64,000 nucleotides of DNA from Bryoerythrophyllum caledonicum (lineage: Eukaryota > Streptophyta > Bryopsida > Pottiales > Pottiaceae), in assembly GCA_963971425.1 (NCBI GenBank), contig OZ020519.1, positions 7,704,028 to 7,768,027 on the forward strand. The letters are read 5' to 3'. This document shows, one piece after another, positions 35,396 to 49,147 of the stretch (within the stretch, counting starts at the first letter, position 1; every line of letters starts with the position of its first letter). Below the pieces are notes generated by a model. That model searched no databases. It was not told the DNA's origin and was given only the letters and a program-made list of their open reading frames with translations. The position numbers and the translations under genes were made by a program.

Positions 35396-37816
35396 GCCTG
35401 GACGGCGCCGGACGTTATGGCGGCGAGAAATAGGTCCTTATTGTGGATCATTGTTTGTGTTCAAAACTCTTTTCCTTCAGTTTTATGTCATGCACTCTAT
35501 GTGCATTGAACATTGATGTTGATTTATACATATTATGTGAAATTTTATGTTTCGAAATTGATACTTGATTTTTGTTGTTCTCTGCTTGTGCTGTAGAGAA
35601 TGGCTGATGGTAGACAATGACTCATGGAAGGCCTCTGCAGCTGTTGTGGAGTGGCTGGAAGCCTTCCATGTATGCTTTTCATGTTTTTTTTCTTCTTTTT
35701 TCTTCTTTTTTCTTCTCATTTCTCCTTCATTGTATTTTGAGGTTGTGTACAAGATGGTGTATGGATGCTGCAACTGCTTGGGAGGTATAAAGGGTTTGAA
35801 TTCACTTCAAGTATGGTTTTTTTCCTCATTTCTCCATCACTGTAATTTGATAGAGGTGCACAAACTTGTCTATGTATGCTGTAGCCCCTTGGGAGAGGCA
35901 TCAGGTTTTAGTTCATTACATGTACATGATTTTTTTCTTTTATTTGGGCCACCTTTGAAATGGCTGTGGAGGTGGGATGCTAGACTGGCATGAGTACTGC
36001 GGTTGCATGATTGTGATTTTGGGAGGATTCAAAAGCCTTTCTATATGCCACTTTGAAGCCAAATTGATTTGTTCATGTTTTTTCTACCTTCATAGCCACT
36101 TGGCCTTTTTTTTCCCAATTGAATCGCCTCTTCACAGATCACAAAGTCGTTGCAAGAGCCAATTTGCACCATGCTCGTATTTATAAATAGCCAAATGGAT
36201 ATTTCTAATTTTCTAAAAAATCGCCATTATATTCATTCCCATTTTCTTAGAAGGGGCCAATTTGTCTTTTTTTTTCCCCTTTTAAGGCCAAATGTTTTTC
36301 CTTCATCAGAGTAGTGGATGCCAAAACCGCTACAGTCCTAAACCTGTCGCAGCCATTATAGCTATCAGGTCTAAAACGATAAAACAAAAGGCCTGGTCTT
36401 GGCCATTTTAAACTTTTGTTCTTTTAACAACGTTTAGGAAATACTACACCTTCTTTTAATTTTTAAAATTGATATTCAAGGATCACAATGATATGAACCA
36501 TAATGATAATATTACTACAAATATTTGACACCAAATGTAGTGTAAGTGGAGGTGCGCGACTTTGAAAGTACCACCATTTGTTGTAGATAGGCAAGGAATT
36601 TCATGGACATTTTGTTATATCCTCAAAAAAATTCTAGGCTATTATATTGAAAGAACTCAGTGCATGCAAGTGTCCATCCCTACCCATCCTCAAAACCACA
36701 ATTCCTTTTCAAAAACACTCACACAAATTGCCTATTAATTGGATTTCATCTCCACAATTTTGCTTTTATAAACTGAATTCCTTGCAAGTTACTTAATCTT
36801 TAATGACAAAGTGATCAGTTTTTGATCTCTAGAAGTATTAAATTACAATTTGCACAAAATCCATAAGAAACTAGATTGTGAACTCTGAAGTTTAGATTTG
36901 CACACATTATTTGCACACTTTAAAAAAATTAAATCATGACTTGGACTTATAGCATTCTTGGAATGCCTAGGAATACATTGCCAAATCCACCAAATATACT
37001 CAAATACAATGTCAAATACCTACAAATATAATACTACACATTATGTAGTATTTCAAAACAAGTAGAAAGTCATTTTGGTCTAAAACTTTGATTGGTCTAA
37101 ATTTTTTTATTGATTGATAAAGTGGTACACCCTCCAAAATTCACAATTTTCACTACCAATATATGTTGACTTCAAACACTCTAATTTATTACATCAACCA
37201 TTGAATGTTGTACAGACTTTCCTTTCCCCAAAGTTAAGATCATGGATTAAGTTAAATTTTGATACTACAATTACCAATTCTATTTCCATCAGAAGCAACT
37301 CAAAGAAAAAAATCTTGAGAAAGACCCTGGGCTAAGCACCAAAGTCACAATTCCTTAACCAAATGATTGAAATCTTAGTGTTTTATTAACAGATTCCTTG
37401 ATCCTAGCTTGTACAAAGCGTGTACCGTACAAAGAAACGGCTTGTGCCGGAATGCTGCACAAGACCTGCAACGAGAAAAACAGAAGACAAAGCGTTAGAC
37501 ACAGCCAACAACAGTCACTGCAAGCTCCAAAAGATTGAACACTTCCAATTCATGAAACTGTTAAAGAGGATAACACGATAGAGTAGAGTGCTTTCTTGAA
37601 ATCAACTAATTTGGTGAATGATTGATTGCTACATACTTGTGATAAAACCAATAGCCTGATAAGACAAAGATTGACCTGGAGAGCGTACCTGAGGCATCAT
37701 AAGCAGATGTTGGAACACAATGTCGTTGAGTATATTTTTAACGAACCAAAGAGCAGCATGAATTCGAGAATTAATCCCATGCTTTAGGAATTTTGAGGTC
37801 GCGTACATAACCTCAG
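35396..37816. other. Intergenic repeats, no gene seen
   Basis: Diverged ~110-bp duplicates occur at 35700-35930, a family A-like fragment at about 36430-36620, and a copy of the 17966-18669 repeat at about 36885-37290. The last 400 bases before UVSSA should contain that gene's 3' UTR. Confidence 0.5.
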
Positions 37817-40800
37817 CTATTTCATGCTCCAGTTGTTGGCAGTTGCATCTCGGTGTCTAGCCTCTTCCACTCTGGCGAGCTCATTTACCGCATTATCCCG
37901 AACTCGGCTGTTGAGGAGTCGTTGAGCAATTCGTTCCTTGGCAGTGGGGGTCTTCTTCAACAATGCAGTCAGTCCACCTCGTGCCTTCTTCCTTCCTCCC
38001 CCAATCTTTACACTGTCTTCTAACTCTTCGCCATATCCTTGATGGCTCTGTGACAAAGCGGCCGTTCTCAGAACGGTATCGTTATGCTCTCTGTCTCTCT
38101 TGGATTGTTTCCGCTTGGATTCGTCTCTTTTCTTCCTTGCCTCAGCTTCATCCCTCTCTCGCACATTAGCAATAGCTTGCATAGCCAACTCGACCTCAGA
38201 AGGCACACCCACTGATGAACTTGAGGCGATGAGCTCCTTCTCTTTAGATGCTGCATCAATTTCTGGTGTTTGCTGCAAGGGTTCACCATTGTCATCGCGT
38301 GGGATGATAGGTCCGTGAAGGGGACACCGGCGCAGGTCCCTTCGCGGGCAAAGTCCTCCTCCTTTCTTAAGTGGTGCTCGACATGGCGTGATTTCCGTCT
38401 CCGGTGGCTTGTAAAAAGAAGCACGTACATTCATTTCCGCAATTCTCTCGACTGGAATCATTGCGTCGGTGTCAACCCTGCCCCAATGATTCTCCATCTC
38501 TAAGCCTCGCTGATTGGCAGGAACGTCACTCTTTGAACCCCAACTGTCCAGGAATGAACCGTAAGAAAGAACAGGGGCCTTTTCTAATAACTCCGCCCTT
38601 GGACCGGTTTCCTCTTTCTTCTTCTTCGCTTCAGACTGATTAACTGCTGATGAACTGGCTGCCAGGTCCTTATTTCTTGGAGCAGACATTTTCGAATCTG
38701 GACAGGCCAAATTACCACGTCAGAGATTGGTGATGGCTTAAGAAACGAGGTTCAAAATACTTGGTAAATACTGTTTACACCCACAGTACTTGGACAAGTC
38801 GAGGGATCTACATAAAGAGTCGAGCGAAACCGAAAAGAAGTCCCCAAATGTAATCGAATAAGAAGTTGAAGGCCAAAACAACAGAAACTCTTTGATCGAT
38901 TTGCCGCTCACCTTACGCTACCGAGTCACGTAAGAAACGTTCATAAAAGGCTCACCTTTTTCAATAATAACACGATGTGATGTGCTTGTCGTTTCAACTA
39001 GGTCACTATCTGTCTCCGCATCTCCTGCTTCCCATATAATATCCTCATCATCAACTTCATCAATTGCAGTTCTGCTGGTTGAGGCTCTTTCTGTGCGGTC
39101 AATGCCTAAGCTTTCGCACTTGCCGAGCGAATCCAGCAGTTGTGTCCTCAAGTCAATCACCTCTTTCAGCAATGCATCCCGAGGTCGAGTATCCGACGTG
39201 TCCACCCTCATAAGAATCGAAAGCCACTCCTGAGTGGTTCGAAGATGACTTGAAGCCACCAATTTGTAGAGGTCCCGAAGAGATTCAAACACTGCTGAAT
39301 TATCCGCGGTTTCTGCCTGCATCAATCAAATGATCAATAGTTAGAGCTTAAGAAGCACTTCGTAGCACGAGAGGTTAAAATTGACCTCTGAAACGCTTCC
39401 GCATCTGACGACTGCACTCCAAATACCTACACGTTATCCAATCGCACCACATCCACATAAACGCCAATGCTAAAAGTCCACAAAAAAATATTGTCGAGAC
39501 GTACCGGCTTCTCAGAAATAGGGAGCTCTTCCGAAACCTCCTCATGAAGTTGCCGCCTCAGACTGGAGTCACCGTATTCTGCATAAACATCGTCGTCTCC
39601 GAAAGCAAAACTCTCCAAACCTGCTTCAGACACAAGGTCGTTCCCTTCTGCATCTGGTGCAGACACAGTCTCAGGCTCAAGTATTTTGCAGCACTCAGCT
39701 ATTTCGTTCAGGGTTGATTGAATCTCTACTCTCAACTCAGGAAAGTCTTTGCATAAGCTCTCGTACTTCTTCTGGATCAGTGCCTGGACAACATAAAATT
39801 TGAAGACAATCAAATGTCGATGATTGGAACATATCTACCTATTCCAGCAATACCACACTTAAATCAAAGTCCTGCTCTGCAGCTGAATGAAATGTTGACG
39901 AATCTGGGAATGATATCACCCCGACAAGATCAGACACTCTCTCACGGACACACCTGTGTTCTAGCTTCTTTTTCTTGTCGCTGCTGCTCCGCCAACGCAG
40001 CTGCAGCTCTAAGATTGGGAAATTGCAGCCTGAGAGTCTTCTTCAAATACTCGTACCCCAAACGAACTTGCTTGTAGTGCACTCCAAAGGAATCGTTCCA
40101 CTTCTCCACAAGCTCCATGCTCGAGGTTTTCAGCAAGGTAGCTCGATCCGGCGGCTTCGGAAGAGGGTAGTCATCTCTGTACCCAATCGTCAGCAGCATG
40201 AACGTCTCGAACTTCGGAACAAGCAGCGATCGGAAAAGCTTCGACCGCATGAAAAGCTCATCGATGAGTAGAACTGCGAGGAAACGCACCTGTCAAGAGT
40301 AACACATCTCATCAACATCCGCCACATGAAAAAGGCTTCACACATAACAACAATTCCGCAGACGTACAGTGAAAAACAAGCACAATATACCTCACCTCCA
40401 ATCCACCAGCTTCACAATATAAAAAAAATGCCTAAAGCCCTAGCTAGCTAAATAAAATAAAACCCTCTACAATCAACATTCAAAAAATCTCGTCCATTAT
40501 CAATTCTTAACAGTGCGCTTTCCAAACACATCTCACCATTGCCACCATTTCCACTAACTTTACCAAAAACTAACTCCCAATGAACATCAAATTCCGCAAT
40601 AATAAAGATAAAACTGCGATTCCAGTGACTTCAACATCTCATATCCAAAATCAATTACACTAATCCTTGTTAATTCAAATCATTCTCCCTTCTAAATAGA
40701 AATTAACGATACTTTTTCCAGAACAAACAACCATTGCCACCATTTCATCAGTGAAACCTAATCAGCCCAAAAACCTTGATTCTCATGTCCATAATCGATT

Positions 40801-41092
40801 CTACAAATTCTCACCTTCTCTGCCGAGCAAAAGTTCTGAATTAACCACAAAGACGCAATCTAACCCTAATTTGACACCAATTTGTCTCACGGTGCCTGAC
40901 CTGCGAGTGATTCTTCTTGAGCTTGTCGAACAAGGAGTCGAAGGCGGTGCGGACGTTGGCGTCGGAGGCGCGCACCAGGCTCTTGATGGAGTGCAGCAGT
41001 CCGACGTCCAGGCTCTTCCCGGGCGACACCGTGGCCTCCTCGATGAGATCCATGAGGCGGCGCCGGTCTCGCCCGTCCTCGCCTGACTCCAT
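37817..41092 (-). CDS. UVSSA: UV-stimulated scaffold protein A homologue, 5 coding exons
   Basis: Acts in transcription-coupled nucleotide excision repair, where the human protein links stalled RNA polymerase II to TFIIH. Exons (5' to 3'): 41092-40901, 40289-39954, 39783-39505, 39316-38956 and 38697-37817; phases agree and the product is about 682 residues, close to the human length. The N-terminal VHS/ENTH-like helices span about residues 1-150 (LHSIKSLVRASDANVRTAF, VRFLAVLLIDELFMRSKLF). The C-terminal DUF2043 region carries the diagnostic zinc finger, PCRAPLKKGGGLCPRRDL followed by RRCPLHGPIIPRDDNG. A basic coiled stretch (EARKKRDESKRKQSKRD) follows. The ATG at 41090-41092 directly precedes the VHS region. 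The assignment is firm from the zinc finger. Confidence 0.93.
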
Positions 41093-41455
41093 CGCTGCGT
41101 GAAAGTGCGTATGTAAGAGAGATTTTGTATATGTTTCTGTTTCGTCGCTCCGCCATCGCCATCGCCATCGCCTTTGTTGGCTTCTGTGTTTCCATGAGAA
41201 GTGAGGATCATGGATGAAAGTGACGGGTTCCGGATGGATGATTCAGTCATGGATGGATGAAGAAATGGCTTGACAAGCAAGAAATTGGCCATGACTACTG
41301 ACGAATCATGACGTAATCACAGTGGATAATAGAAGATGGATTTGGATTCTAGCTTGTGTTGTCAAAAATCGAATTAAGGTGCGTTATTTGACAGATTTAC
41401 AACGTCTTGTTATGTGTTGGTATGTGGTCAGGCATTAGATCCTGAACCAGATGGT
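41093..41455. promoter_or_regulatory. UVSSA upstream region
   Basis: Holds the probable 5' UTR and promoter of UVSSA. A short CATCGC repeat lies at about 41153-41172. No clear TATA box on the minus strand. Confidence 0.3.
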
Positions 41456-41459
41456 TTAA

Positions 41460-42125
41460 CCCTTAAACGCCGAAGCAGCCAGAAATTGGCTTCTCGGATG
41501 ACATTGTAGGATGATAATAAACGTGAACAACTATTTTTCATCCAATTTCTTTTAAGGAGAGTTCCTTGTATGTACAAACATTAGGTGATGAAAATGCTTG
41601 TGACACGGATCTCAATACAGGGAAATCGAGAAAATTCTATATTTAGCTTTAGATCTAAATTCAAGCCATCAAACTGATATTTTTTGAATTTGAGTCCAAC
41701 TAATGAAATGAAGCTAATGATGTCTAGTTTCCATACCATTTTGAAAATAAAAAAAACACCTAAAATTGAATAAGTTATTACAATTTTAACTTGGACCTGT
41801 AACCGTGGTTCTAATTTTAACCAAACACGGAACTTTCATTTACACCACAAGTTTTGGCACTATAATGTCCACCTTTGGTGAAATTTTCAGAATTTTTTAG
41901 CATAATTCGTATTTAAAATGGATTTTCTTCACTTTTTCTTCAGAAAATCACAATAAATTCAAATTTCCACAAAAAAATCTGTGATTTTTGTAACATAATT
42001 GAGACATATGATCTCATCTCTGAATTTTCTAAAAAAATTCCACTAATATTTTATGAGAAACTAGAGCATACAGTTGATTGAAAATTTAGATTCATGCCAC
42101 GGTCATAGGCTCCGTCGTATAAGGG
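41460..42125. mobile_element. TTAA-type element, family D
   Basis: A 666-bp element with perfect TTAA at 41456-41459 and 42126-42129. The ends CCCTTAAACGCCGAAGC and CTCCGTCGTATAAGGG are inverted. The interior is unlike families A-C and non-coding. Confidence 0.78.
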
Positions 42126-42164
42126 TTAAGGTCTGGACAATGGAGCATTTTTTTTTTTCTAGAT

Positions 42165-42930
42165 TTATTTTTTGACACAAATAAAGGAGACCTTCCCTTT
42201 TATTTGGAAAAAAATAAGATACAAGGCAAGCCATCGTTAGGGCTGGTGAGGCCAAACAAGACGTGGGCTCAATTAGTGGTTAGTGTTCGAACTAAGAGAA
42301 CTTGTAAACAACCAGCGCGGTCGTTCGTCCGCCCAAGAGGCAAGCACCTCGTTGCAACACTAGAGTTTTTCACTCTTTTCGAGTGCTTGCAAACACTTGG
42401 CATGTGTCTTCAACCAAGCAGCTCTACCATAATGAATGAACCCAAGCCAGAGCCGAGCGCGAAGTTTCCAACGAACGTTGTTGAAAGCCACTATCATTGC
42501 ATTCGCTCTAGAGGTGGTACCACATGATAATACCTTATATAAGTAACCAGATCCTGCTAACCGCCTTCAAGAAATGTGAAGGGAGGGCCCTGGGAGCCAC
42601 CAGCGGTAGGCGGCAGGCTCTCTGTTTCACTAACGCCTTCTCCGGGGGAAGCACCACCACGTCCGACTTGCCATCTCTGCTGATCACTCTGCAGACGACG
42701 TGGCTGAGTGAGTCTGCGGCCCATGTGCACAGGCAAGTGGTTTCGTGGCAGCATTTGAGCCATAAGCTCGGCACCCCACTGCCAGGCTTGCTTCATTGTA
42801 AAGCATTCCCAGAAGCGGTGAAGAAGTGCATATTTTAAAGAACAGCCACAGGGAATCAGGGAGAGTATGCTCAAGCTCAAACGAAGAGCCGTTGACGACT
42901 TGGAATCTCAGTAGTTCCAGCATTAAGACT
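42165..42930 (-). mobile_element. LINE tail fragment
   Basis: The minus strand around 42800-42880 encodes LLHRFWECFTMKQAWQW, which matches the zinc-binding segment (HxxWxC...AW) after the reverse transcriptase in plant LINEs. The rest is broken by stops and frame changes. Confidence 0.5.
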
Positions 42931-43482
42931 CCAACATCCTGAGATCCTGTCGAAATTAGGGGAAGGACCCCTGAATTCCGCGTCGCTTGGATATTCTAAG
43001 AGACGTCTCCATTTGTCTCGGATTCAGGTTGTGGCACTGTTGAGGGCTTGAGGCACTGTTGAGAGCTTGAGAGGGTAAGGTACAGTACCACAACTTGTGC
43101 ATTAGAAAATTGTTAAAACGTGACTTTTGATACGGTGTCGACACTCAAAGAAAAGGTGAGTTCATATCCGAACCAGAAAAAAGGATATGCCAGCATGCTT
43201 GCCCAAATATCAGTCCTCGAAATGCGGTCCCACTGCAAAATTGACACTTCAGAAAAACCCGGTGGTTATGATGCAACACATAGGTTACGTGAACCTGAGC
43301 TTTACAATCCAACAAGTGATTCCCCTGGCCAATGATCCTATTCTATGATGTTGACGCACCCACTACTTACATAAGGGTAATGACTATCTGAAATGGGCTG
43401 GAAGTACAAAGCTATCCCCTCGCAGAATGTACATTTTTTGTTCTCTCTCCGCAGAAGCCCCAGACGACTAAAATACACTGAA
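42931..43482. other. Intergenic; probably includes the SPL7-like 3' UTR
   Basis: I see no gene. The part nearest 43482 should be the 3' UTR of the SPL7-like gene. Confidence 0.4.
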
Positions 43483-46400
43483 TCAGTTACTCCAAAAGCA
43501 ACGCCGCAACGATGTTGAGAATAGAGCGACCTGTTCCGGATGTTGTAAGACAACACACAGTCCTGCACATGCCGCTGTTGCACTTGCAACAGCGAGAGCA
43601 AGCCTGTAGGAGCGCCCACCCCATGGAGAGCGAGGGCCCGCTCTCATGCCTCGTTGTGATAACAGAGAGGCTGTCAATAAATCCTCGCTGCTGCTACTGC
43701 AAGTTATTATATGCGTATGCTTGTCCTCATCTATCTGGTCCCGAAAAGCACCCACAGAGAACATGAGCTTAGAAATGAAAGCTTTTGCAGCTGGGAACGA
43801 GGAACAGGAAGCGGAAAAGACTTCCACACCGCGACAATAATATGAATCATTAGAACTACAAGACGCCCATTGTTTTCTCATACCAAAATGAACTGGACGA
43901 GATTGGCAAGTGACAAACCTCGCTTTGAGCTGAAGATGGAATGAGATGACCACGGCTCAACTCTGGAGCCGCGAATGGTAGAGGTTTGTAGGATTGGTGT
44001 TCATATCCAACGCTTCCAACTTCGATGTTGCTCCAGTCCAAAGAGTAACTGTCAGCAGTTCCCACATTGTTCCAGTCCAAAGAGAAACTGTCAGCAGCTC
44101 CCACAAGTTTGTGCGAGACACCTTTTCTTTCGGCTGCTTCCAGGATGCGTTCCGCGACTCGTTCCCACCCTTTCGCGTGTGCGTAAGAAAGCAGCGATTG
44201 AAGACGTTGAGTTAAAACATGCGAATCGAGAGTGGTCTCTTTCAACATCCAGCCCAAATCGTAGAGCAGGTCTTGTGCTTCACAGCTACTCGTGCATAAC
44301 TCCAGGCTCTCCACCTCGTTGCAGAATTCTCCATCCCCGACTAGCACAACCATAGTGTTGCTAGGTCTCCCTTCGTTCTCAACCTGGTGTAGACAAATCC
44401 GGTATTATGAGGTTGATCTGGCATGTCGACAAGTATTTTGCAGACAAACCAATGCTCAGAAGAAATCTACAAATGATATACAATGAGTATTTGGTTAAGC
44501 CAAATGATACCTCGATAAAAACAGGACCAGCCTGACGAATGTCGAGAGGAGGAACAACGACCTGCCATTTATCCTCTGTCTTGCTCTCAGAACTTGCTTG
44601 TAGTATCCAAGCAGGTATGTACTTTCCTCCGTGAGACATCAATAATCTGCGATAAATATTAATTGCATGAGATCCAACCACGGTAACGAGGCACTCCATG
44701 GATTACACTGTAAGAGACTCTCCATGAACTACTAAATTGACTACGAAAAAAAGGTTCAAAAAATAAACACTTGATCAGTTACAATGCTGTGTGCAACAGA
44801 TTATACGAAGAGATGCACGAGAAGGTGTACTTTGTATCTCTTTGTAGCAAGTTGCGGCCAGTGATGTTTAGCATGCAGCCTGTGCCGGCCCGGATACATA
44901 CGGGCTCAACAGATTGCAGGGCGGGCATGCAGGGCATACAATCCTCCTTTCCGCCACTCCTACTCACCACCTTCCCTGTTTCCAAAAAGCAACTATTTCA
45001 GCACAAAAATTGCACATAAACATATGAAAGCAGATAAGTTACTACCAACAGCAGACAGAGAATGAAATAACGTGCCCGATGAACTTAGAACTTTGCAATG
45101 CAGGTGCGTTCATGGATTCTAGAAATCTCATTAAAAAAAATCCATGTGAGAAAAAGGCTTGCCATTTTCAACGTGTACTGTCTGCCGACCAAGCTTGGCC
45201 TTGAAGTATCCTTTTTCCCAGAAGCCTGATGTGTTTAGAGGACTGCGAACAAGCCTTGCAACAGCACTTTGCCAGTCTGCGTTAAGCTGTACACATCAAC
45301 AGTCACTGCATTAATTCCTCAATAATCTAGTCTTTGGGACCCCAAAAAACAGAAAATTGCAAAACGTATAGAACACTTTGAATACAAAGAAAAACTCTGT
45401 ATGAAATATAGAGAGGAAATAAATAAATAAATAAATAAAATGAGTTCAGTGTTCATTACCTCCTCCCACATAGATTGAGGCATAGAAATAAAAAGCGTGA
45501 GGATGGTGCAGCCAGAGCGTATATAGCCCTCAAGATCTACAGGCATATTCGATAACCACTCCAAAATCTGCAGTACAAGTATCGACACCGTCAACCCATC
45601 ACAGATATAGGCATCGTGTCTAATCTTAAACTGAGCAAATCAATGACGAGATTCTATATAAAACCTCAGAAAATGAAATAAGTATGGAAATAGTACCTGT
45701 TGCCGTAAATTTCGAGGAAAATCCCCTGGATTCCAATCATACAACTTGAAGGAGATCCGGCCGGTTGGACACTGACGGAGAGAAAAAAAAAAACACTTAG
45801 TAATGTATAAAACTCAATACATGCATGCAATAGATAAAATATCGACACAGCAGTATGCATTTATGTGAATTTGAGAAGATTTGAAATCAAAAAGACACCC
45901 TGCAGAACTCACCGATGACTTGTACGAATTTGGCTTGTTGATTTGTTGAAACCTTGACGGCACAGGAGATGCCGACTCGAAACCATGCGAGGGCAAGCTC
46001 TCATTAACATTTGAAGAGTCTTCCAACAACAATGCGAGCAAAGACTCTTCATCAACTCCACTTTTAGTACCACCAACTTTTTCTTGGGAGTTCCACAGCG
46101 GAGACGACTCTGCAGTCACAGGAACATCAAGACCAGACGTGCCATGTTGCTGGGTCGTTGGTGCAGAAAGAGCTTCTTGCGCAACTGCATTAATTACATG
46201 ATATATCAAAAACTACAATCCATGTAGGAGCCAATATTTTCCAAAAAAAACTGCACTGCACTCCCATATTCCCCAAGTCAGAGAATCCTTCGTGATCTAT
46301 AACAAATTCCAACAGAGAAAAAGGTGATGAAAGGGTCGGACATGACTTAGAGCATGAATGCAGGCATTTAGGAACAAATACACGAGAAGAAGAAAAGAGT

Positions 46401-47809
46401 GAATGAAAATTTAAAGACATCGTCACTAACCAGATAAAAATTTAATGGCTCGGTAAATTTATAGTTCTTACCATCAGATTTAGATTCAGAACCATCAACT
46501 GCCCCAGCAGAAAGAATCTGTGTAGTATCTGTTGTGCCAGATTGTTCAACAGGAGAAGAAACCTCCTTCGAAACCTGCACGACAACACTGCGCTCTACCT
46601 CTGGCTGAACTTCGCTTTCAACTGCAGAATTCTCGTCCCCATTCACTCTTGCTTCACCTTGAAAATTCAACAACAAACCTATCAGTGCGCAGAAAAACAG
46701 ATGCTGTTCAAAAGCTGACAACTATCCACTTAATAAAAACAAGAAAGATATCATGAACGATGACAAGGTAGTATTAAACATACCGGTGATAAGGCTGGCT
46801 TTGTCATTCTCGCCGGCTGGAGATGCAGCATCTTCTCCAGATTCTTGCACTTTCCTGCGCCGCCTATTATTGTGGCGTTGTAGCTTGAACCGGCAGCTCC
46901 GTTTACCTTCGTCGAAATCTCCCAACACATGAAACCTACTCGATCAACTATTCCGTGAGAAAACCATGACAAAAGGAAATGATGCCCCCATAAAGTCATG
47001 AAACTCTACATCCTCAAGCCATGTGACACCAAACAGCACTGTCATACTAGAATAAATATGACAGTCGCTCCAACTTAAGCTACTTGCATTCCACATCATC
47101 CCCACCTGCTTAAAGAAAACTCGGTACAATTACTAATCCACTCGAGATGATGATCACAATGTCTGTGAAAGCTTCCACATGCTGTCATTTGCCCAACTAC
47201 ATAAGAAAGATAAAATACTCTGCCTGCACCCTTGGCCTAGTTAAACTCTCGTTACATCACTGCACTAGTAGTTGACCACAAAAACTTCCCTTGCTGGAGA
47301 ACAACCACGAACAGAAACATGGATTCTGAAACTTACTTGCCACACTGTTGACAGTATCGATGGGCAATATCACGCAAGATAACCGTCGTCGAATTCGCAC
47401 ATTGCAAACAAACCCGGTGCCGCTGATGATACCCCTTCAAGCGAGCCAGGTCGGCTCCGCAGGCCGGAACCTGGCACCGAGCAGACACCTTGGCCCTCTT
47501 CGAGATCCGGCTCCCTCCCTCTTGGTCATCATCTTCATCCGTACACGCACAAGGAACTCTCCCGGCGAGGAAATTCGGGCAATCGAGGCGTGGATCGCGA
47601 AACAACTCGTACGAAGAGCTCGATTGAGGCGCCTTTCCCTCCGACAAACTCGGCGAGTTCAACCCGGTCCACGACTCGCCTACAGCAAAGTCTCTGCTCT
47701 GCTCGAGATTAGATTGCAACTCGGGAGTCGCGTCAAACGGAGGGTTCGCCAGAAGGAGCACGCTGTCCCACTCCCAACCTGCCACTGAATCACCTAAATG
47801 TTGTCCCAT
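43483..47809 (-). CDS. SPL7: SBP-box transcription factor, SPL7 (copper response) type, 11 coding exons
   Basis: Nuclear regulator of copper-deficiency genes through GTAC elements (known for SPL7/CRR1). Exons (5' to 3'): 47809-47337, 46935-46784, 46657-46472, 46184-45913, 45771-45697, 45567-45460, 45286-45163, 44975-44831, 44646-44511, 44383-43919 and 43734-43483. All phases agree; the product is about 795 residues, against 801 in Arabidopsis SPL7. The SBP domain (about 110-185) has both zinc sites (RCQVPACGADL, HRVC, RYCQQCGKFH, KRSC) and the basic tail RHNNRRRRK. Downstream blocks match SPL7: CPTGRISFKLYDWNPGDFP, LEGYIRSGCTILTLF, GRNLLQRDTK and GPVFIEVEN. A C-terminal hydrophobic helix (about ALAVASATAACAGLCVVL) is also a family trait. 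The intron after exon 7 uses a GC donor (45162-45161). The last acceptor is the least certain. Confidence 0.92.
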
Positions 47810-48440
47810 AGCTCCACCGCCGCATAGAGACCCTCCTCTCTCTCGAAACCCCTAACCACACACTCCTCACCAAAAGAAAAAAAAAAGAAAAAAAAGTTCC
47901 TAAAACTAAACTAAACCATCACGAAGCTCCGAGCACCACCAAATATAGCGGCATCCACTCCACTCCACGAACACAGGCTCTCGCAAATCCGGGTGACAGC
48001 AGATAGAGATGCACGGTATCTACAACTACGATTCGGGACCAAATCCAACCAAAACTCCGCCTCCAGAAAACCGGGAGCAGCAGAATCTCCCCGGCTCTGA
48101 TCTGCTTTCAAAGCTCAACGTAACGAAATCCTGAATCGGAGTCTCCGCTCTCCGGAGCGGGAATGCGAGAAGGAGAAAGCAAGCCCTAGGTGCGAATGAT
48201 TGGAGCGATTCGGCACCAAACCAAACGGCGAAGCGAGGAGAACCGCCGCGCGACGCCGCGGAGGTCAGGGAAGCTCGCTAGCGAGGGCGCTCCGTCGCCA
48301 TAGCCACGACCGGGCGCTCATTCGCCATCGCCAATCCTTGCTCCGCTCTCGACTTCAGTTTGCCTCCATTGCGGTCTGAATCCGAGTTTGTGCCTCCGTT
48401 CGTCGAATCGTCGGATATATTTCGTCGATAATACATGGAT
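47810..48440. promoter_or_regulatory. 5' leader and promoter region of the SPL7-like gene
   Basis: GC-rich relative to its surroundings, with a purine/pyrimidine run at about 47873-47895. No ORF with support. A leader intron is possible. No discrete promoter element could be assigned. Confidence 0.35.
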
Positions 48441-49009
48441 GATCACCGTCTCACACTCACATCACATGTCCACCTGTCGAACATTTTGGGTTGGTGTTCG
48501 GGAGGGTTTTGGGGTGCATTATTGGACTCAAAGGCGTCGTTATCTATAAAAAATGCAGATTTAATTCTAATGTAGTAGAATTTGGTGGATTCTTGGGGGG
48601 CTGTGACGCAATTGAGGTCTTCAAGAATGGATGGATGAGCGACGTTCATTTGCAGTGGGTGTCCGTGTGAGGTTGACGTGTGGGGTGGAGTTGAGACCCG
48701 CGGTTGATATTCTGCACGGCGGCGGATCGTCACGGGTTTACGCTTTATGTGCCATCAGAAAGGAATCATACTATACGGAAGAGGTACCGAAATACGTTAC
48801 AGTTCCACACTTGCCAACGGAAATAGAGTAGTTTGTAAAGTTGGAATAATACCGTAGGTGAAAGGCAGGTTCAGCACCTTTGCCCCAAATTATTTATTAG
48901 AGTCCAAGACGTTGGCCCGGCTCTTACACAGAAAATTAAGCAAGAAATCACAGATTACTACATTTAGTTTGTTTCGACAGCCAGGGGTTGAACCCAACAT
49001 ACCCCTGAA

Positions 49010-49147
49010 GGTCAAGTTCAATAAATTCACTTAATAGTTCCCAAATAATTTAGCATGCCTTTCTGGAATTCCCTAAAAGGTCAAGTTCAATAAATTCACT
49101 TAATAGTTCCCAAATAATTAAGCATGCCTTTCTGGAATTCCCTAAAG
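49010..49147. repeat. Tandem duplication, 69-bp unit x 2
   Basis: Two almost identical direct copies, each containing TCAAGTTCAATAAATTCACT and GCATGCCTTTCTGGAATTCC. This is a recent local duplication in non-coding DNA. Confidence 0.92.

Noticed and set aside
40801-41292. 163-residue minus-strand ORF overlapping UVSSA exon 1
   Set aside because: Different frame from the UVSSA start, Ser/Pro/Arg-rich, no family; the VHS-domain frame is the real one.
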